Shown here piece after piece: positions 9,111-19,230 of a DNA stretch of 64,000 nucleotides. The DNA is taken from assembly GCA_021234155.1 (NCBI GenBank), contig JAJEKV010000040.1:1012100-1076099 (forward strand). The letters run 5' to 3'. The position numbers were made by a program, and so were the translations under genes. The DNA comes from Isoetes taiwanensis. Taxonomy: Eukaryota > Streptophyta > Lycopodiopsida > Isoetales > Isoetaceae. Below the pieces are notes generated by a model that worked only from the letters and a program-made list of their open reading frames with translations, made no database searches and was not told the origin of the DNA. Each line of letters opens with the position of its first letter. The first letter of the stretch is position 1.

Positions 9111-12090
9111 TCTGTTTTCCTATTCTTATCCCTGCCTTGAGAATTGTCGACCCGCTCTCGAAAGCTACTTCTTGATTCGCTATCTCGAGGTCTCCGACCG
9201 CTAGAGCCGGAAGGAGATGGAATCCTCTTGCTCCTTCTTTTCCTCTTCTTATTCTTCTCGATACCCTGGGCTTCTTCCCTCAACGGTTGAGGAGCCTCGT
9301 CGAGACATCTCGGTGGTGGAGTGGTGTTGGCTCATATTCTTGTGTGTGTGCATTAGCGGTGTTGCCCACTGTAATAGTTGCTGCATTTGATTTCTCATCT
9401 GTGTTAGTCTTGTGTTGACTGCTTCGACTGTCATGTCCTAGTCTTCATCCTTCTCCCTACCGAATCGGTTTTACGGGTGCCATTCAGATTGCCGCCCCTC
9501 GCCTTGACCCCGAGCGGTGTTCCTGGCTGCAAGTATTTATCACCCATGTTGTTATTTAGGTTATACAATATACAACATCATTTACAGGTCAATTATTGTT
9601 AGGCATAAAAGAAATTGAGTTGAAATTCAACTTATAAGTCAACAATAAGTTATGACAATTGATATATGAAACTTGTACAATATAGAGGATATGTAATAGT
9701 ACCCTGCGCAGCTACAACCACAGTCCCCCGATGCAGGGGCTACTTGACCTTCAATCTCGCTCCCACAATACATTTTTCGGGTTTTGAAAGTGGAACCGCT
9801 TTGACGCTGATAGAAATCTTAAAACATTTTTATATATTTAATATAATACACTGGGGACAAGAAGTGTTCATCGACGAGCCCTTCATGGACTTGAAGAAAT
9901 TCTTCACGCCTTTGAGTCGAGGCCCTTGCCGACATTGCACGATGTTCCTAAATGATCCACCTTCTCGAGAGCTCGAGCCATTTGAGATGGAGGAAGTGGA
10001 GGTGCTCGGGGGCAAAACCGGCCATTGGTGCATCTCTCAAGTGACCCCCGATGAAGTCGAGGCTATAGAGTCTCCATTCTTCCCGCCTCCCCGCTCTCCC
10101 GAATGGATTGTCTTCCCCTTCCCCGCCGTAATCTTGCTTGATCTGTAGTGCCCCCTCGATGTCGTGCCATGGTAAACATAGTCTGAGGATTCAATCTCAT
10201 GGATTTGGCCCCCGATCTATCCTTGTGTTGAATGGTGCCAGTCCAAGGGCTGGGGTGGGATCGGGGCTCCCCCACCCCGCTGACTGCATCGTAATGCATG
10301 AAAAGAGAAAGAGCAAAGCATTTTAATCGAGACATACCTATGCCTCGTGAGCCTTACAACTCATGTAGTCGCATGTTCTTTGTCCTATCCCACAACTGCC
10401 TCTTGACTCTAGATCCCCCGCCTATGGCTTGGCTTAGCGACTCCAAGGACACCCACTTCCCTCCCCTTGGGGGAAGACTAACTTCCCAGGATAGGATTTG
10501 CCTGGTCATACCGGGCGCGATAATAGGGGTTCCGGGCGTGGTTGCATGAAGATCGAAGAGATGGTGAAACACATGGACGGCCTCTTCAGCAGGGAAATCA
10601 CGGATATGGTACTGTCGTACCATTCAACAAAGTTCGAGGACGCCATTGAGCAGATAGATGTAGAAAATGGCTTGGAAGAATTGGCGGAGGACCGAAAATC
10701 GCCGGGGTGAAGAGAAAATGGCAAATGAGGCCTCCTTATATAGACTAAGGCGCCTCAGGTTTCCGCACAAGGGTTCTTGATCAGGTAGACCTATGTTCTA
10801 AGGCCATGGATCTCCAAATAAGGTAACATGAAGTGCAAATCTAAGCAAAACAAGTCAAGAAACACTACATGGTAGCTTGTTGGGTCAAGTTTGGGCAATT
10901 CAAGCTCAAACTTGGTGGACTCGGTCATTTCAAGACGAAAGGGATCTCCCGGTTTCACACGCAGAGGCCATTGGCGGTGTGATCCGAAAGTGGCCTGATT
11001 TCTACCAAAAAAGTGAACATTATAAAAATCCTAAAATGCCTATATGGATCAATGTTAGACTAATTAGCAACTTATTTCATGCTAAAAGGACATCTAAAAG
11101 TGCAAATATGGGTGACTCCTGGGTTACTTCACATAAGGGGCCTGCGTTGACGCAGAGGCCTTTGGCGGGAGTGACCTGGAGTGGCCTGATGTTGGCTACT
11201 TTTTGACATTTTTAACAAAAATTAAGTGCTATACTACATTTCTAGACAAGTTCTAAGCATTCTAACATCTTTTAATACAAAAATTGGATCAATTTTGCCC
11301 TAATTCGAGTGACTCGGGCGCTGTCTTGCCAAAAGGGCCTCGTTCGATGCACGAGGCCTTTGACGCGGAGGACCGGAGTGGGTCGACTTCGAGCCCAATT
11401 TTGATTTTTTAGGTCAATATTTTGCTAATTTAACAATTAAAGAATATTTTAAGTACAAGAGTGCTAGTCACTCACGCTAGCGAGTGGGCACTGATGAAGC
11501 TCGTTAGTGAGGACTTGACATTGGTCATGTCAAGTTGCACCTAGATGAAGGTGGTCTCATGAGCTAGGGACCAGTAGCTCAGGGATGCCGTAACATGTTA
11601 TTTTTGGGTTGTGGGTCGATATGCAGGTTCTGCACCCATGGATCCTGAGGTATTTGTGTTATATATCTAAGTATTAATCAGTGTCGGGCAAAGGACCGTC
11701 ACATTAATTACCCCAATATACATATTAATTTATGGTTACTGCTGTATTATACTTTTAAAATTTGAATTTCCTAATGGTTTGAAGTGCCAATTATGGATTT
11801 GCTCCATTTTTCATCCGGGTCTTGGATTGGGATGATTCTTCGACCCATTTGGGTGAAATTTGATGCTCATGCATAATTTCCACTCCAATTTTACTAGAAT
11901 CTTAATTTGACTTATTCTTTTTCCTACGTCTAACAACTTGACCTAATTTTACGAACCCACTACCTATGAGAAAAAAATTTCCCCCTATTTTCGAGGTTTA
12001 ATGGTGGAATTTTCATCCCACACCCTATTAGACCTAGACTACTTAACTAGGGATATGGTCAATGATAGTTCTTGGTCAACCAAGAACATG
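9111..12090 (-). mobile_element. Probable gypsy-like LTR element internal region, minus strand, very degenerate
   Basis: This stretch lies internal to a minus-strand primer binding site at 12091-12102 and LTR from 12104. Candidate Gag pieces on the minus strand are 10063-10335, whose end reads MARHRGGTTDQARLRRGRGR (a basic start common in gypsy Gag), and 9249-9434 (VEAVNTRLTQMRNQMQQLLQ, a coiled-coil-like heptad segment). No protease, RT or integrase is visible. The plus-strand ORF 9666-10148 shows no domain and spans a composition change, so I treat it as accidental. The Gag assignment rests on orientation and composition only. Confidence 0.35.
10930..11400. repeat. Three diverged tandem copies of an about 193-bp unit
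   Basis: The core ACGCAGAGGCCTTTGGCGG (with variants) followed by GAGTGGCCTGAT-like sequence starts at about 10958, 11150 and 11347. A second conserved box, GTGACTC...AAGGGGCCT-like, precedes each core by about 50 bp. The spacing is roughly 192-197 bp. It lies between the putative Gag and the primer site of the gypsy-like element, a position where such leaders often carry tandem repeats. Confidence 0.7.
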
Positions 12091-12102
12091 GCTTTGATAC
12101 CA
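12091..12102 (-). other. Primer binding site, minus strand
   Basis: The plus strand reads GCTTTGATACCA, so the minus strand reads TGGTATCAAAGC, a tRNA-Met-type site. It abuts TG (12104) of an LTR lying to its right, giving an element transcribed leftward. Confidence 0.65.
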
Positions 12103-12103
12103 T

Positions 12104-12614
12104 TGTGATGCTCCTACAAAATATACGCATTACTGCATTAACACTCAGAAAATTCCCCCATCCTGGCCCTTCGAATCCATCTGCCCTCCCTCCCCTATCC
12201 TTTCCACTCCGGGTATCCTGGTGTGGGAAGGGACACGAAAGGTGTCTTATACCTCTTCCCTACGGGCCCCTATCACAGCAGAAGTATAAACAACGCCAAA
12301 ACTAGCAATAACAATACATCGAACTACCTCAAGGGTAGCACATCCATACATCCATAGATACAATAATGCATAAGCATATACCATAAAACATGAGAGCTCC
12401 TACCCAAGGCTTAGACACGTGGGGAGGTAGACTGACGGCTAGGCCTCAAGATAGAGCAGACCAAGTCATAACAGCGGCGGGGCTGGCTATAGACAATGGC
12501 TAGGGTTGACCACTCTATCCGCACCTCCTATGCATACTTTCGGATGGGCTAGCTCTGCCTCGATACAACTCTAGACTTCGATATGCTAATCCCATGGCAT
12601 CACCCATCGAGATC
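12104..12614 (-). repeat. LTR (5' in element orientation) of minus-strand gypsy-like element, interrupted by copia B
   Basis: It begins TGTGATGCTCC on the plus strand next to the primer site and runs to the point where copia B starts at about 12615. Its continuation should be the sequence right of copia B (26358 onward), which has a similar GC-rich, CCTCCC-containing character. No second full copy of this LTR was found in the window, so its length is unknown. Confidence 0.45.
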
Positions 12615-13243
12615 TGCAAGGAAATTGAAATTGTGATCATCACATGCTGGAGTACAGTTGATGACAAAAAACACATGATTTCAAGGTAGACAAGCATTTC
12701 AGGAACATCACAAGGCAAATGGGGTTTGAAGATCAGATGGGTATATGTTCTATAGAAATTATAGAATAACTTGTGATAATCCAATATAAGGCAACGACCA
12801 TTGTATGACCATTGTATTGTATCATGAAAATAATGGTCAATGGTTATTTATGTTAATATTTCGCTGAGGCGGTTAAGGCACCTCCTAAGGAGGCTATGCC
12901 AATGCGAATAAGGCAATGTAATCAAGCGCCATGGCCGATCGCATCGCAAATCGGGCCGCATAAAAGATAAATTAAGAAGTACATTCAATAGGTAGGTGAT
13001 TTCGAGGAGGAAGAATCCGTGTCAAGACGCTTTTTTGATCGGGAGCCCGATATTTAAAGTTTGAAGTTTGTTATGAAATAGACAATGGTTTATATTAATG
13101 CTATTGCTAATGTCAATGCATATAATGCATAATATAAAGATGATTGGAGTCTTGATTGTCAATTGTGAGTCTATATTGAACATTGAGATAAAATATTTGT
13201 CTAGTTCATAAGTGTAGCTGAGATACTTTCTTATTCTCTAACA
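12615..13243 (+). repeat. 5' LTR of copia B
   Basis: About 629 bp, starting TGCAAGGAAATTG (the 3' copy starts TGTTGAAATTG) and ending CTCTAACA. It contains the segment TAATGCTATTGCTAATGTC at about 13095, which marks where the 3' copy is interrupted. Confidence 0.9.
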
Positions 13244-13257
13244 TTGGTATCAGAGCC
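13244..13257 (+). other. Primer binding site of copia B
   Basis: TTGGTATCAGAGCC directly follows the LTR end. It is the same tRNA-Met-type site as in copia A, with one more matching base. Confidence 0.9.
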
Positions 13258-13299
13258 AGGTTATATCTAAGAAGGACCTGATAAAAGCAGACTGTGAAT

Positions 13300-14608
13300 A
13301 TGTCCAGTCGGTTTGGTGCAAGCTTGTTGAGCACAATTGAGGTGTTCAAAGGTAGCGCATGCTTTCACGCCCGGAAGGACTCCTCGACATGCACATTCTT
13401 GAGGTTGAGGATTTGTGGGATCTTGTTGATCCGGAGGGAGAAAAATGCGCCTTGAATACACTATCTAGGTCCGCTAGTTCAAGAAATATTGCAACTAATC
13501 CCGACAATAACAAGATGTGAAGCCAAAGATTGCAAGAGCAACTCAAACTGTAGGCACATCAAGGTCACTATATGCAAAGATCAAAGAAGCTCAGGGGATC
13601 ATTTCATGCAAGGTGAGTCCTACTATTAGGCTCAAACTTAGTCCAGTCGGTTTGGTGCAAGCTTGTTGAGCACAATTGAGGTGTTCAAAGGTGGAGCAGG
13701 CTTTCAAGTCTGGAAGGACGCGATTAAGCACATTCTTGAGGTTGAGGATTTGTGGGATCTTGTTGATCTAGAGGGAGAAAATGCAGTCTTGAACACACTA
13801 TCCAGGTTTGCTAGTTCAGTAAATATTGCAACTAATCTTGACAATAACAAGATGCAATTGAAGCCAAAGATTGCAAGAGCAACTCAAACTGTAGGAGCAT
13901 CAAGGTCACTATATGCAAAGATCAAAGAAGCTCAGGGGATCATTTCATGCAAGGTGAGTCCTACTATTAGGCTCAAACTTAGAAACAAGTCACCCAGAGA
14001 TGTGGTTATTCCTACTTAAACATTATGAAGAGAAACCTCTTCCCAAATTGACCTTCCGAAAAGGAACTTAAGAGGGTTAAGACTCATGATGGAGATGTTT
14101 CCACTTTCTTTTAATGACTTTGATAATATTAGCTGATCCGAAGGAGCAGGGTTATTGTGTCCGATAGAAGCCGGATTTTCCAAATCAAGAGGGCGCTTTG
14201 TTGACAATGATCAGCTAGTCTTGTTCATAAGGAATATGAGTAAGACCCGTGAGGAAGCAGAAAATGTGCTCAGAACAGAATATGAACAACGTAAAATAAC
14301 CAAAGGAGTTGATGAATCTCACGAGATATTGTATCTTCGGAAAGGGTAAAGTAAATTGCTTCTATTGTAAAGAAGCTAGGCATTTCAAGAATGAATGCCC
14401 AAAACTCAAACAAAATGACATTAACTGCTTTAATTGTGGAGTAAAGGGTCATGTAGCAGCAAAGTGCTCATCACCGAGGGACTATGGTCGAGGCAAAGGT
14501 AAAAAAAACCTAGAGCAGGAAGGAACAATACATCCAGAGGTCGGGGAGGAGGAAGGGCTGCTGGCATACATATTGCAAAAGAACATGACCAAGAGGAGAA
14601 GGAAGTAG
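13300..14608 (+). pseudogene. Copia B gag with two CCHC zinc knuckles
   Basis: The 13663-14019 frame reads TIEVFKGGAGFQVWKDAIKH and VEDLWDLVDLEGEN, the N-terminal region of copia Gag polyproteins (UBN2/DUF4219 style). The C-terminal part at 14309-14608 has two knuckles, CFYCKEARHFKNEC and CFNCGVKGHVAAKC, followed by a basic RGKGKK tail. A 340-bp tandem duplication of the N-terminal part (13302-13981) and several frame changes disrupt it. In the first duplicate copy many residues are changed, so the second copy is the better ancestral version. Gag would have formed the particle shell and bound the RNA. Confidence 0.85.
13302..13981 (+). repeat. Tandem duplication (about 339 bp x 2) within copia B gag
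   Basis: Copies start GTCCAGTCGGTTTGG at 13302 and 13641. Long stretches are identical (for example around GGATTTGTGGGATCTTGTTG and TCAAAGAAGCTCAGGGGATC), but short patches near 13350-13380 and 13440-13500 differ densely. Confidence 0.95.
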
Positions 14609-14619
14609 AAGATGAAAAT

Positions 14620-14880
14620 GAGGCACATTACACATTCCCTATTGTTGATAAATTAGAAGGAGCTAACCCAAATCATGACACATTTGTAGTTGATAGTGGA
14701 GCTGAGAGATCAGTAGTCCAAACTACTGATCTACTCAGGAACATCAAGAAAACTTCCTCAAGAAGCATTCAAGTGGGAAACAGAGAATTGCAATCGATTG
14801 AGGGGAGTGGACTGTTGCAGTTGACAGATTTGCATGGCAATGTAATTGATGTGGAAAATGTACTGTGGTTCCAAGCATAA
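14620..14880 (+). pseudogene. Copia B aspartic protease
   Basis: TFVVDSGAERSVVQTTDLL, with the catalytic Asp at 14692, is followed by an IQVGNRELQSIEGSG segment and DLHGNVIDVENVLW, the usual copia protease end. The frame breaks at about 14876, where VLWVPS.IIKNLIS would be expected. It matches the protease of element A in the active-site phrase. Confidence 0.8.
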
Positions 14881-14939
14881 TAAAAAACTTGATTTCCATT
14901 AGTCGACCGTTGATTTAAGGGTTATAGTGTTAACTTTCA

Positions 14940-16060
14940 TTCCAAAGCATGCAAAATCTACTTGGGAATGAGCTAAAATTCTTAGCAAAGAGATGTGGTA
15001 ATCTATTTCAACTAGAAGGAGCAAACTGCCCAAGTATAAATTCTGTGAATACTTATGATGTTGAACTATGGCATAATAGGCTAGCACACACAAATTGTAA
15101 TAATATCAAGTTCTTGGCACAAAAGGGTTGGATTAACTGCATAGATCCAAAAAGGGGCACATTTACATGTGAAGGTTGCATGATTGGAAAGCTAAACAGG
15201 CTGCCATTAATGTGAAAAGCAGAAGCAACAAGAGGTATTTCATTTCATTCATATATGGTTACAACAAAATGTGCACTTGTTACTGCCTTGCAAGGAAGTC
15301 AGAGGCCCTAGTGGCACTCAAGCTTTTTGTGGCTATGTTAGAAAGAGAAACAGGAAAAAAAGTGAAATGCATTTGCTCTGATCGAGGTGGAGAATACCTA
15401 TCAAGCAAGTTTAAACATTTCTGTAATACTAATGGAATTCAAAGACAATTGACATGCAGGCACACGCTATGGTGTAGCTAAACGACGAAACAGAACAATC
15501 ATGGATGCAGTCAGGACAATGATAAAGCACAGTGGCTTGCCAAACAACCTTTGGGAAGAAGCTTTGAGGACCCGCCCACGATGATCCGTAACAAACCGCC
15601 ATCAGCAAAGACTACAAGATAATGTACCACAAAGACTCTGGACTAATTCTGATGATGATTTGAATTTTGATATGTTAAGAACTTATGGATGCTTAGCATA
15701 TAGTCATGTGCCCTCTGAGCTCAGAAAGAAATTAGATGATAAGGCAGAAATTGGATTTTTAGTTGGTTATGACAGAGAATCAAAAGGATACAGAATATTT
15801 AATCCAGAAACCAAGCAGATTGTTATCAGCCGAGATGTGATATTTGACGAGAACGTTCTATACAAGCACAGATACCCAAAAAAGCTAGCTAAGAACCTAG
15901 TGCACAAAACTGAAAAACGAGTGCATTTTGATATTAATGATGAGTATTATGATAACAGCCCTGCCTTGCATAATAACAAATCCAAAAATAATGCCGATCT
16001 GGCAATACGTAACGCCAGAAATGCATGATGAGCAAGAGAATGAAAGTATGGAGAAAACCT
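14940..16060 (+). pseudogene. Copia B integrase (zinc-binding domain, part of core, C-terminal domain)
   Basis: 14949-15215 gives the GAG-pre-integrase domain (VELWHNRLAHTNCNNIKFLA, TCEGCMIGKLNRLP). 15176-15481 covers part of the catalytic core (KRYFISFIYGYNKMC, then KVKCICSDRGGEYLSSKFK, where SDRGGEY holds the second catalytic Asp). The start of that core, including the first Asp (usual HTDLCGP), is lost just after 15210. After a frame change, NRTIMDAVRTMIKHSGLPNN carries the region of the third acidic residue. 15660-16028 is the C-terminal part (YGCLAYSHVPSELRKKLDDK). The enzyme inserted cDNA into the genome; it is now inactive. Confidence 0.8.
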
Positions 16061-16064
16061 GAAA

Positions 16065-17833
16065 ATGATAATAGCAATGATGATGATGCCAATTGATCGT
16101 AAAAATGTTGTGATACCGAATCTAAAAGGAAAAGAACAAATACGTAAAAAGTTGCTTGATGACCTAAGGATAAATGTGAATGATTATGGCAGAAATGAAT
16201 ATGGCAAAAGCAAAAGAATAGAACAACTGGAGCATACACACGACCAAATCCTAGCAATCATGGAGGACATAGTATTACCAAAGACTTTTAATGATGTACT
16301 TGAAAGTGATGATAAAGAGAAATGGCTTGAGGCAATTAAAGACGAGATGGATTCTTTCCAAAGCACTCAGACTTATGAAGTAGTGAATTGCCCATCAAAT
16401 CAGAATGTCATAGGGAGCAAATGGTTGTTCAGAATTAAAACTAATGCAGATGGAGGGAAAAGATATAAAGCCCGGCTTGTAGCCCAAGGTTTTACTCAGA
16501 AAAAGGGGAACGACTATGATGAAACCTACTCTCCCATAGTAAAGCAAACAAGCTTGAGATTACTACTCGCTTTGTCAAATGCAATGGATCCGAATTACAC
16601 CACATGGCTGTAAAAAGGGCATTCTTGAATGCAAAACTAGAGGAAAATGTATTCATGAGACCACCTCCTGGTTTTGATAAACAAGAGGATAAAGTGTGGA
16701 AGTTGAACAGAGCAGTTTATGGACTGAAGCAGTCACCATGAGAATGGTATATGTGCATAGATAATTTTCTTAGAGAACATGGGTTTGAGAAATTAAGGAA
16801 TGATGGAAACTTATACAGATTTCGAATGGGGAATGATTTTTGCATCATTGCACTTTACGTGGATGATTGCATAATGGCCTCGAACAGTTCAGCATGTTTA
16901 AATCAGTGCAAAGAAATACTAATGAGAAGGTTCAAAATGTCCGATATGGGAGAACTTAAACACTTCTTAGGCATTGAAATAGTGAGAAACAGATCAAAAA
17001 AGATACTGCTATTAAATCAAAGTAGACATATCAGTAATATGATCAAAAGATTTATTTTGGAAGATGCCAACCACTCGGGAGAGAATTCCCTACCGCACTG
17101 TGACATCAATTGATGGCAGACAAAGCACTATCCAAGGTAGAAGAATTGGAAATGGAAAAGACTCCGTATAGGGCTTTAGTGGGATGTCTATTATACCTAG
17201 CCAACAATACCCGACCAGATATAGCCTACATAGTAAATATATTGAGCAGGAGGTGTCATAATCCAAGTAGAGAACATTGGTTGGCTGGTAAAAGGGTGTT
17301 AAAGTATTTGAAAAGAACAGCCGACCATGGGATTACATATAGCAATGATAACTTAACTCTTATTGCATACAGTGATGCAGATTGGGGTGGTGATTTAAGC
17401 ACACGTAAATCCACATCAGGATATGTAATATTCCTTGGAGGTGGTCCTATAACATGGAGAAGTAAGGAACAAAAGGCCATAGCCATGTCTTCACGCAAGG
17501 TAGTATGCAAAGATCCTCATTAGCAAAGATAAGGAAGTAACATGGTTGAGAAGGCTTCTAAATGAACTGAACTGTCTTCAAATTGAGCCTACCAAAATTC
17601 TAACAGATAGTCAAAGTTGCATAGCCGTTGTGAAGAACCCGGTACACCACGAGAGAACAAAACATATAGAGCTGAACATACATGTCATTAGGGATTTGGC
17701 AGCAAAGGGATATATTCAAATGAGTTACATCAGTACTGCAGAACAGATCTCTGATATATTTACCAAGGCCTTAGCTAAAAACAAGTTTATGCAGTTTAAA
17801 AAGGGACTGAATATCACAGGGAAAGAGATGTAA
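16065..17833 (+). pseudogene. Copia B reverse transcriptase-RNase H
   Basis: RT block 1 (16065-16613) has IGSKWLFRIKTNADGGKRYK, KARLVAQGFTQKKGNDYDET and PIVKQTSLRLLLA. After a frameshift come FLNAKLEENVFMRPPPGF and VYGLKQSP, then a TGA and block 2 (16751-17113) with YVDD at 16856-16867. RNase H runs 17110-17523 (GCLLYLANNTRPDIA, SDADWGGDLSTRKSTSGY) and 17546-17833 (ILTDSQSCIAVVKNPVHHER, ISDIFTKALAKNKFMQFK). This is the best preserved part of element B, including the RNase H catalytic Asp residues, but it is split by several lesions. Confidence 0.9.
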
Positions 17834-17880
17834 TTCTATGCAGACCAAATTTAATCTAAATGCTACAGAAGCATGTGATG

Positions 17881-17889
17881 AAGGAGGAA
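17881..17889 (+). other. Polypurine tract of copia B
   Basis: AAGGAGGAA sits immediately before the 3' LTR start TGTTGAAATTG at 17890, the expected plus-strand priming site. Confidence 0.75.
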
Positions 17890-18350
17890 TGTTGAAATTG
17901 ATATTGTGATCATCACATGCTGGAGTACAGTTGATGATAAAAAACACATGATTTCAGGGCAGACAAGCATTTCAGGAACATCACAAGGCAAATGGGGTTT
18001 GAAGATCAGATGGGTATATGTTCTATAGAAATTATAGAATAACTTGTGATAATCCAATATAAGGCAACGGCCATTGTATGACCATTGTATTATATCATGA
18101 AAATAATGGTCAATGGTTATTTATGTTAATATTCTGCTGAGGCGGTTAAGGCACCTCCTAAGGAGGCTATGCCAATGTGAATAAGGCACAGAATCAGGCG
18201 GGCATGGCCGACTGCAAATCGGCCGGGATGTACAAAGATAAATTAAGAAGTACATTCAATAGGTAGGTGATTTTTTCTGAGGAGGAAGAATCCAGGTCGA
18301 AGACATTTTTTTATTTAAAGTTTGAAGTTTGTTATGAAATAGACAATGGT
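17890..18350 (+). repeat. 3' LTR of copia B, left part
   Basis: It matches the 5' LTR from about 12615 to 13091 (for example TGATCATCACATGCTGGAGT and AATCCAATATAAGGCAACG), then stops at GACAATGGTTT where foreign sequence begins. Confidence 0.9.
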
Positions 18351-18377
18351 TTTGGAAGGGGAAACTTCTATTGAGAG

Positions 18378-18503
18378 CAATAGAACCCACATTCCTGAAG
18401 GGACGTCATCACCATGCCCTCCTATTTAACCCATTTTCCTCCTTCTTCCTTATCGGGACCTATTGAATGCTTTGGCTTATTCATCCCATGCTCACCTCGC
18501 TCT
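18378..18503 (+). repeat. Left copy of the direct repeat of the T-rich insertion (partner 25124-25275)
   Basis: Shared blocks include AGCAATAGAACC, then CATCACCATGCCCTCCTATT, CCTCCTTCTTCCT and a TTCATGCTTTGGCT-like segment, in the same order in both copies with small indels. Beyond about 18503 the similarity is lost. Confidence 0.75.
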
Positions 18504-18589
18504 TGATCCACACTCCGTCTTTTTTTGTTGAGATTTGTAGAGCTTAATCGCTGGCATCTATTCAAATCATTTAAAAACGGCTGGTTTTG

Positions 18590-19230
18590 AAGGGGAAACT
18601 TTCGAGAACTTTTCGGGCTCGGCGATCGAATCAAGCAAGAGATGGACAAGAAACGCCCCCGATTCCCCGTAATGGGAAGAATAGCTCAAACAGGGATTGT
18701 CGGTTTTTGTTGAATAGTCTCCAAGATCCGGAAACCGGAATGGACAAGATCAATAATGTAGCTTTGCATGGAAAAAGGAGTTTTTTTTGGAAAAGGGGAG
18801 TAGTGATGGCTTTCATCGCTAGAAAACCGAATAAACAAAGGAAAAGCACGATTTGCGGGAAGCCCCGCTCCGGCGATAATCCTCCTTTCTTTCCCTAAAT
18901 TTTCTTTGAGCCGATTGACGCTGAAGTTCCAAATCCGCCAGTTTAGAGTAATCGCAAGGCAAGAAGCATGAAGCATGATCTTGTCGGACTGCATAAAAAG
19001 TCTTGTTCCTAAGCAAAGCTCGTTTCTTGCAAAAGCCCTGTTCCGTCCCAAGAGAAGCTCGCTTCACCGTTTTGGGAAAGCTTCGCTCAAAACCCCTCGC
19101 TTACGGCGCTTACCACCGATCGCCACCAAAAATAGACCCAAAAGTTACCTGGAAAAAAACGACACTGAAATCCACGGAAATTTCCAGGTCCCTAAGGTTA
19201 CGAAGATCTGTGAGTCGGTTAGTTTTTCTC
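18590..19230. other. Segment of different composition inside the insertion, unrecognised
   Basis: This part is more GC-balanced than its surroundings and contains repeated short boxes such as AAGCTCGTTTC, AAGCTCGCTTC and AAGCTTCGCTC near 19016-19105. It is followed by pyrimidine-rich repeats of GATGCCTCTGGATCTCTTTC and GCATCTGGATCTTT type (19250-19420). The style resembles plant organellar intergenic DNA, but no organellar gene is recognisable. Confidence 0.3.

Noticed and set aside
9666-10148. 160-codon plus-strand ORF as a gene
   Set aside because: No recognisable family; composition changes mid-frame and it lies opposite the likely gag direction of the surrounding element.
12600-12620. 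5-bp target-site duplication for copia B (GAGAT / GAGAC)
   Set aside because: Mismatch in the last base and an offset from the LTR start; not convincing.
13302-13981. Duplication read as two separate gag genes
   Set aside because: Head-to-tail 339-bp copies of the same segment inside one element; simple tandem duplication.
18590-19230. Possible organellar (NUMT-type) DNA
   Set aside because: The GC-balanced style with AAGCTCGCTTC boxes looks organellar, but no mitochondrial or plastid gene fragment could be read in any frame.
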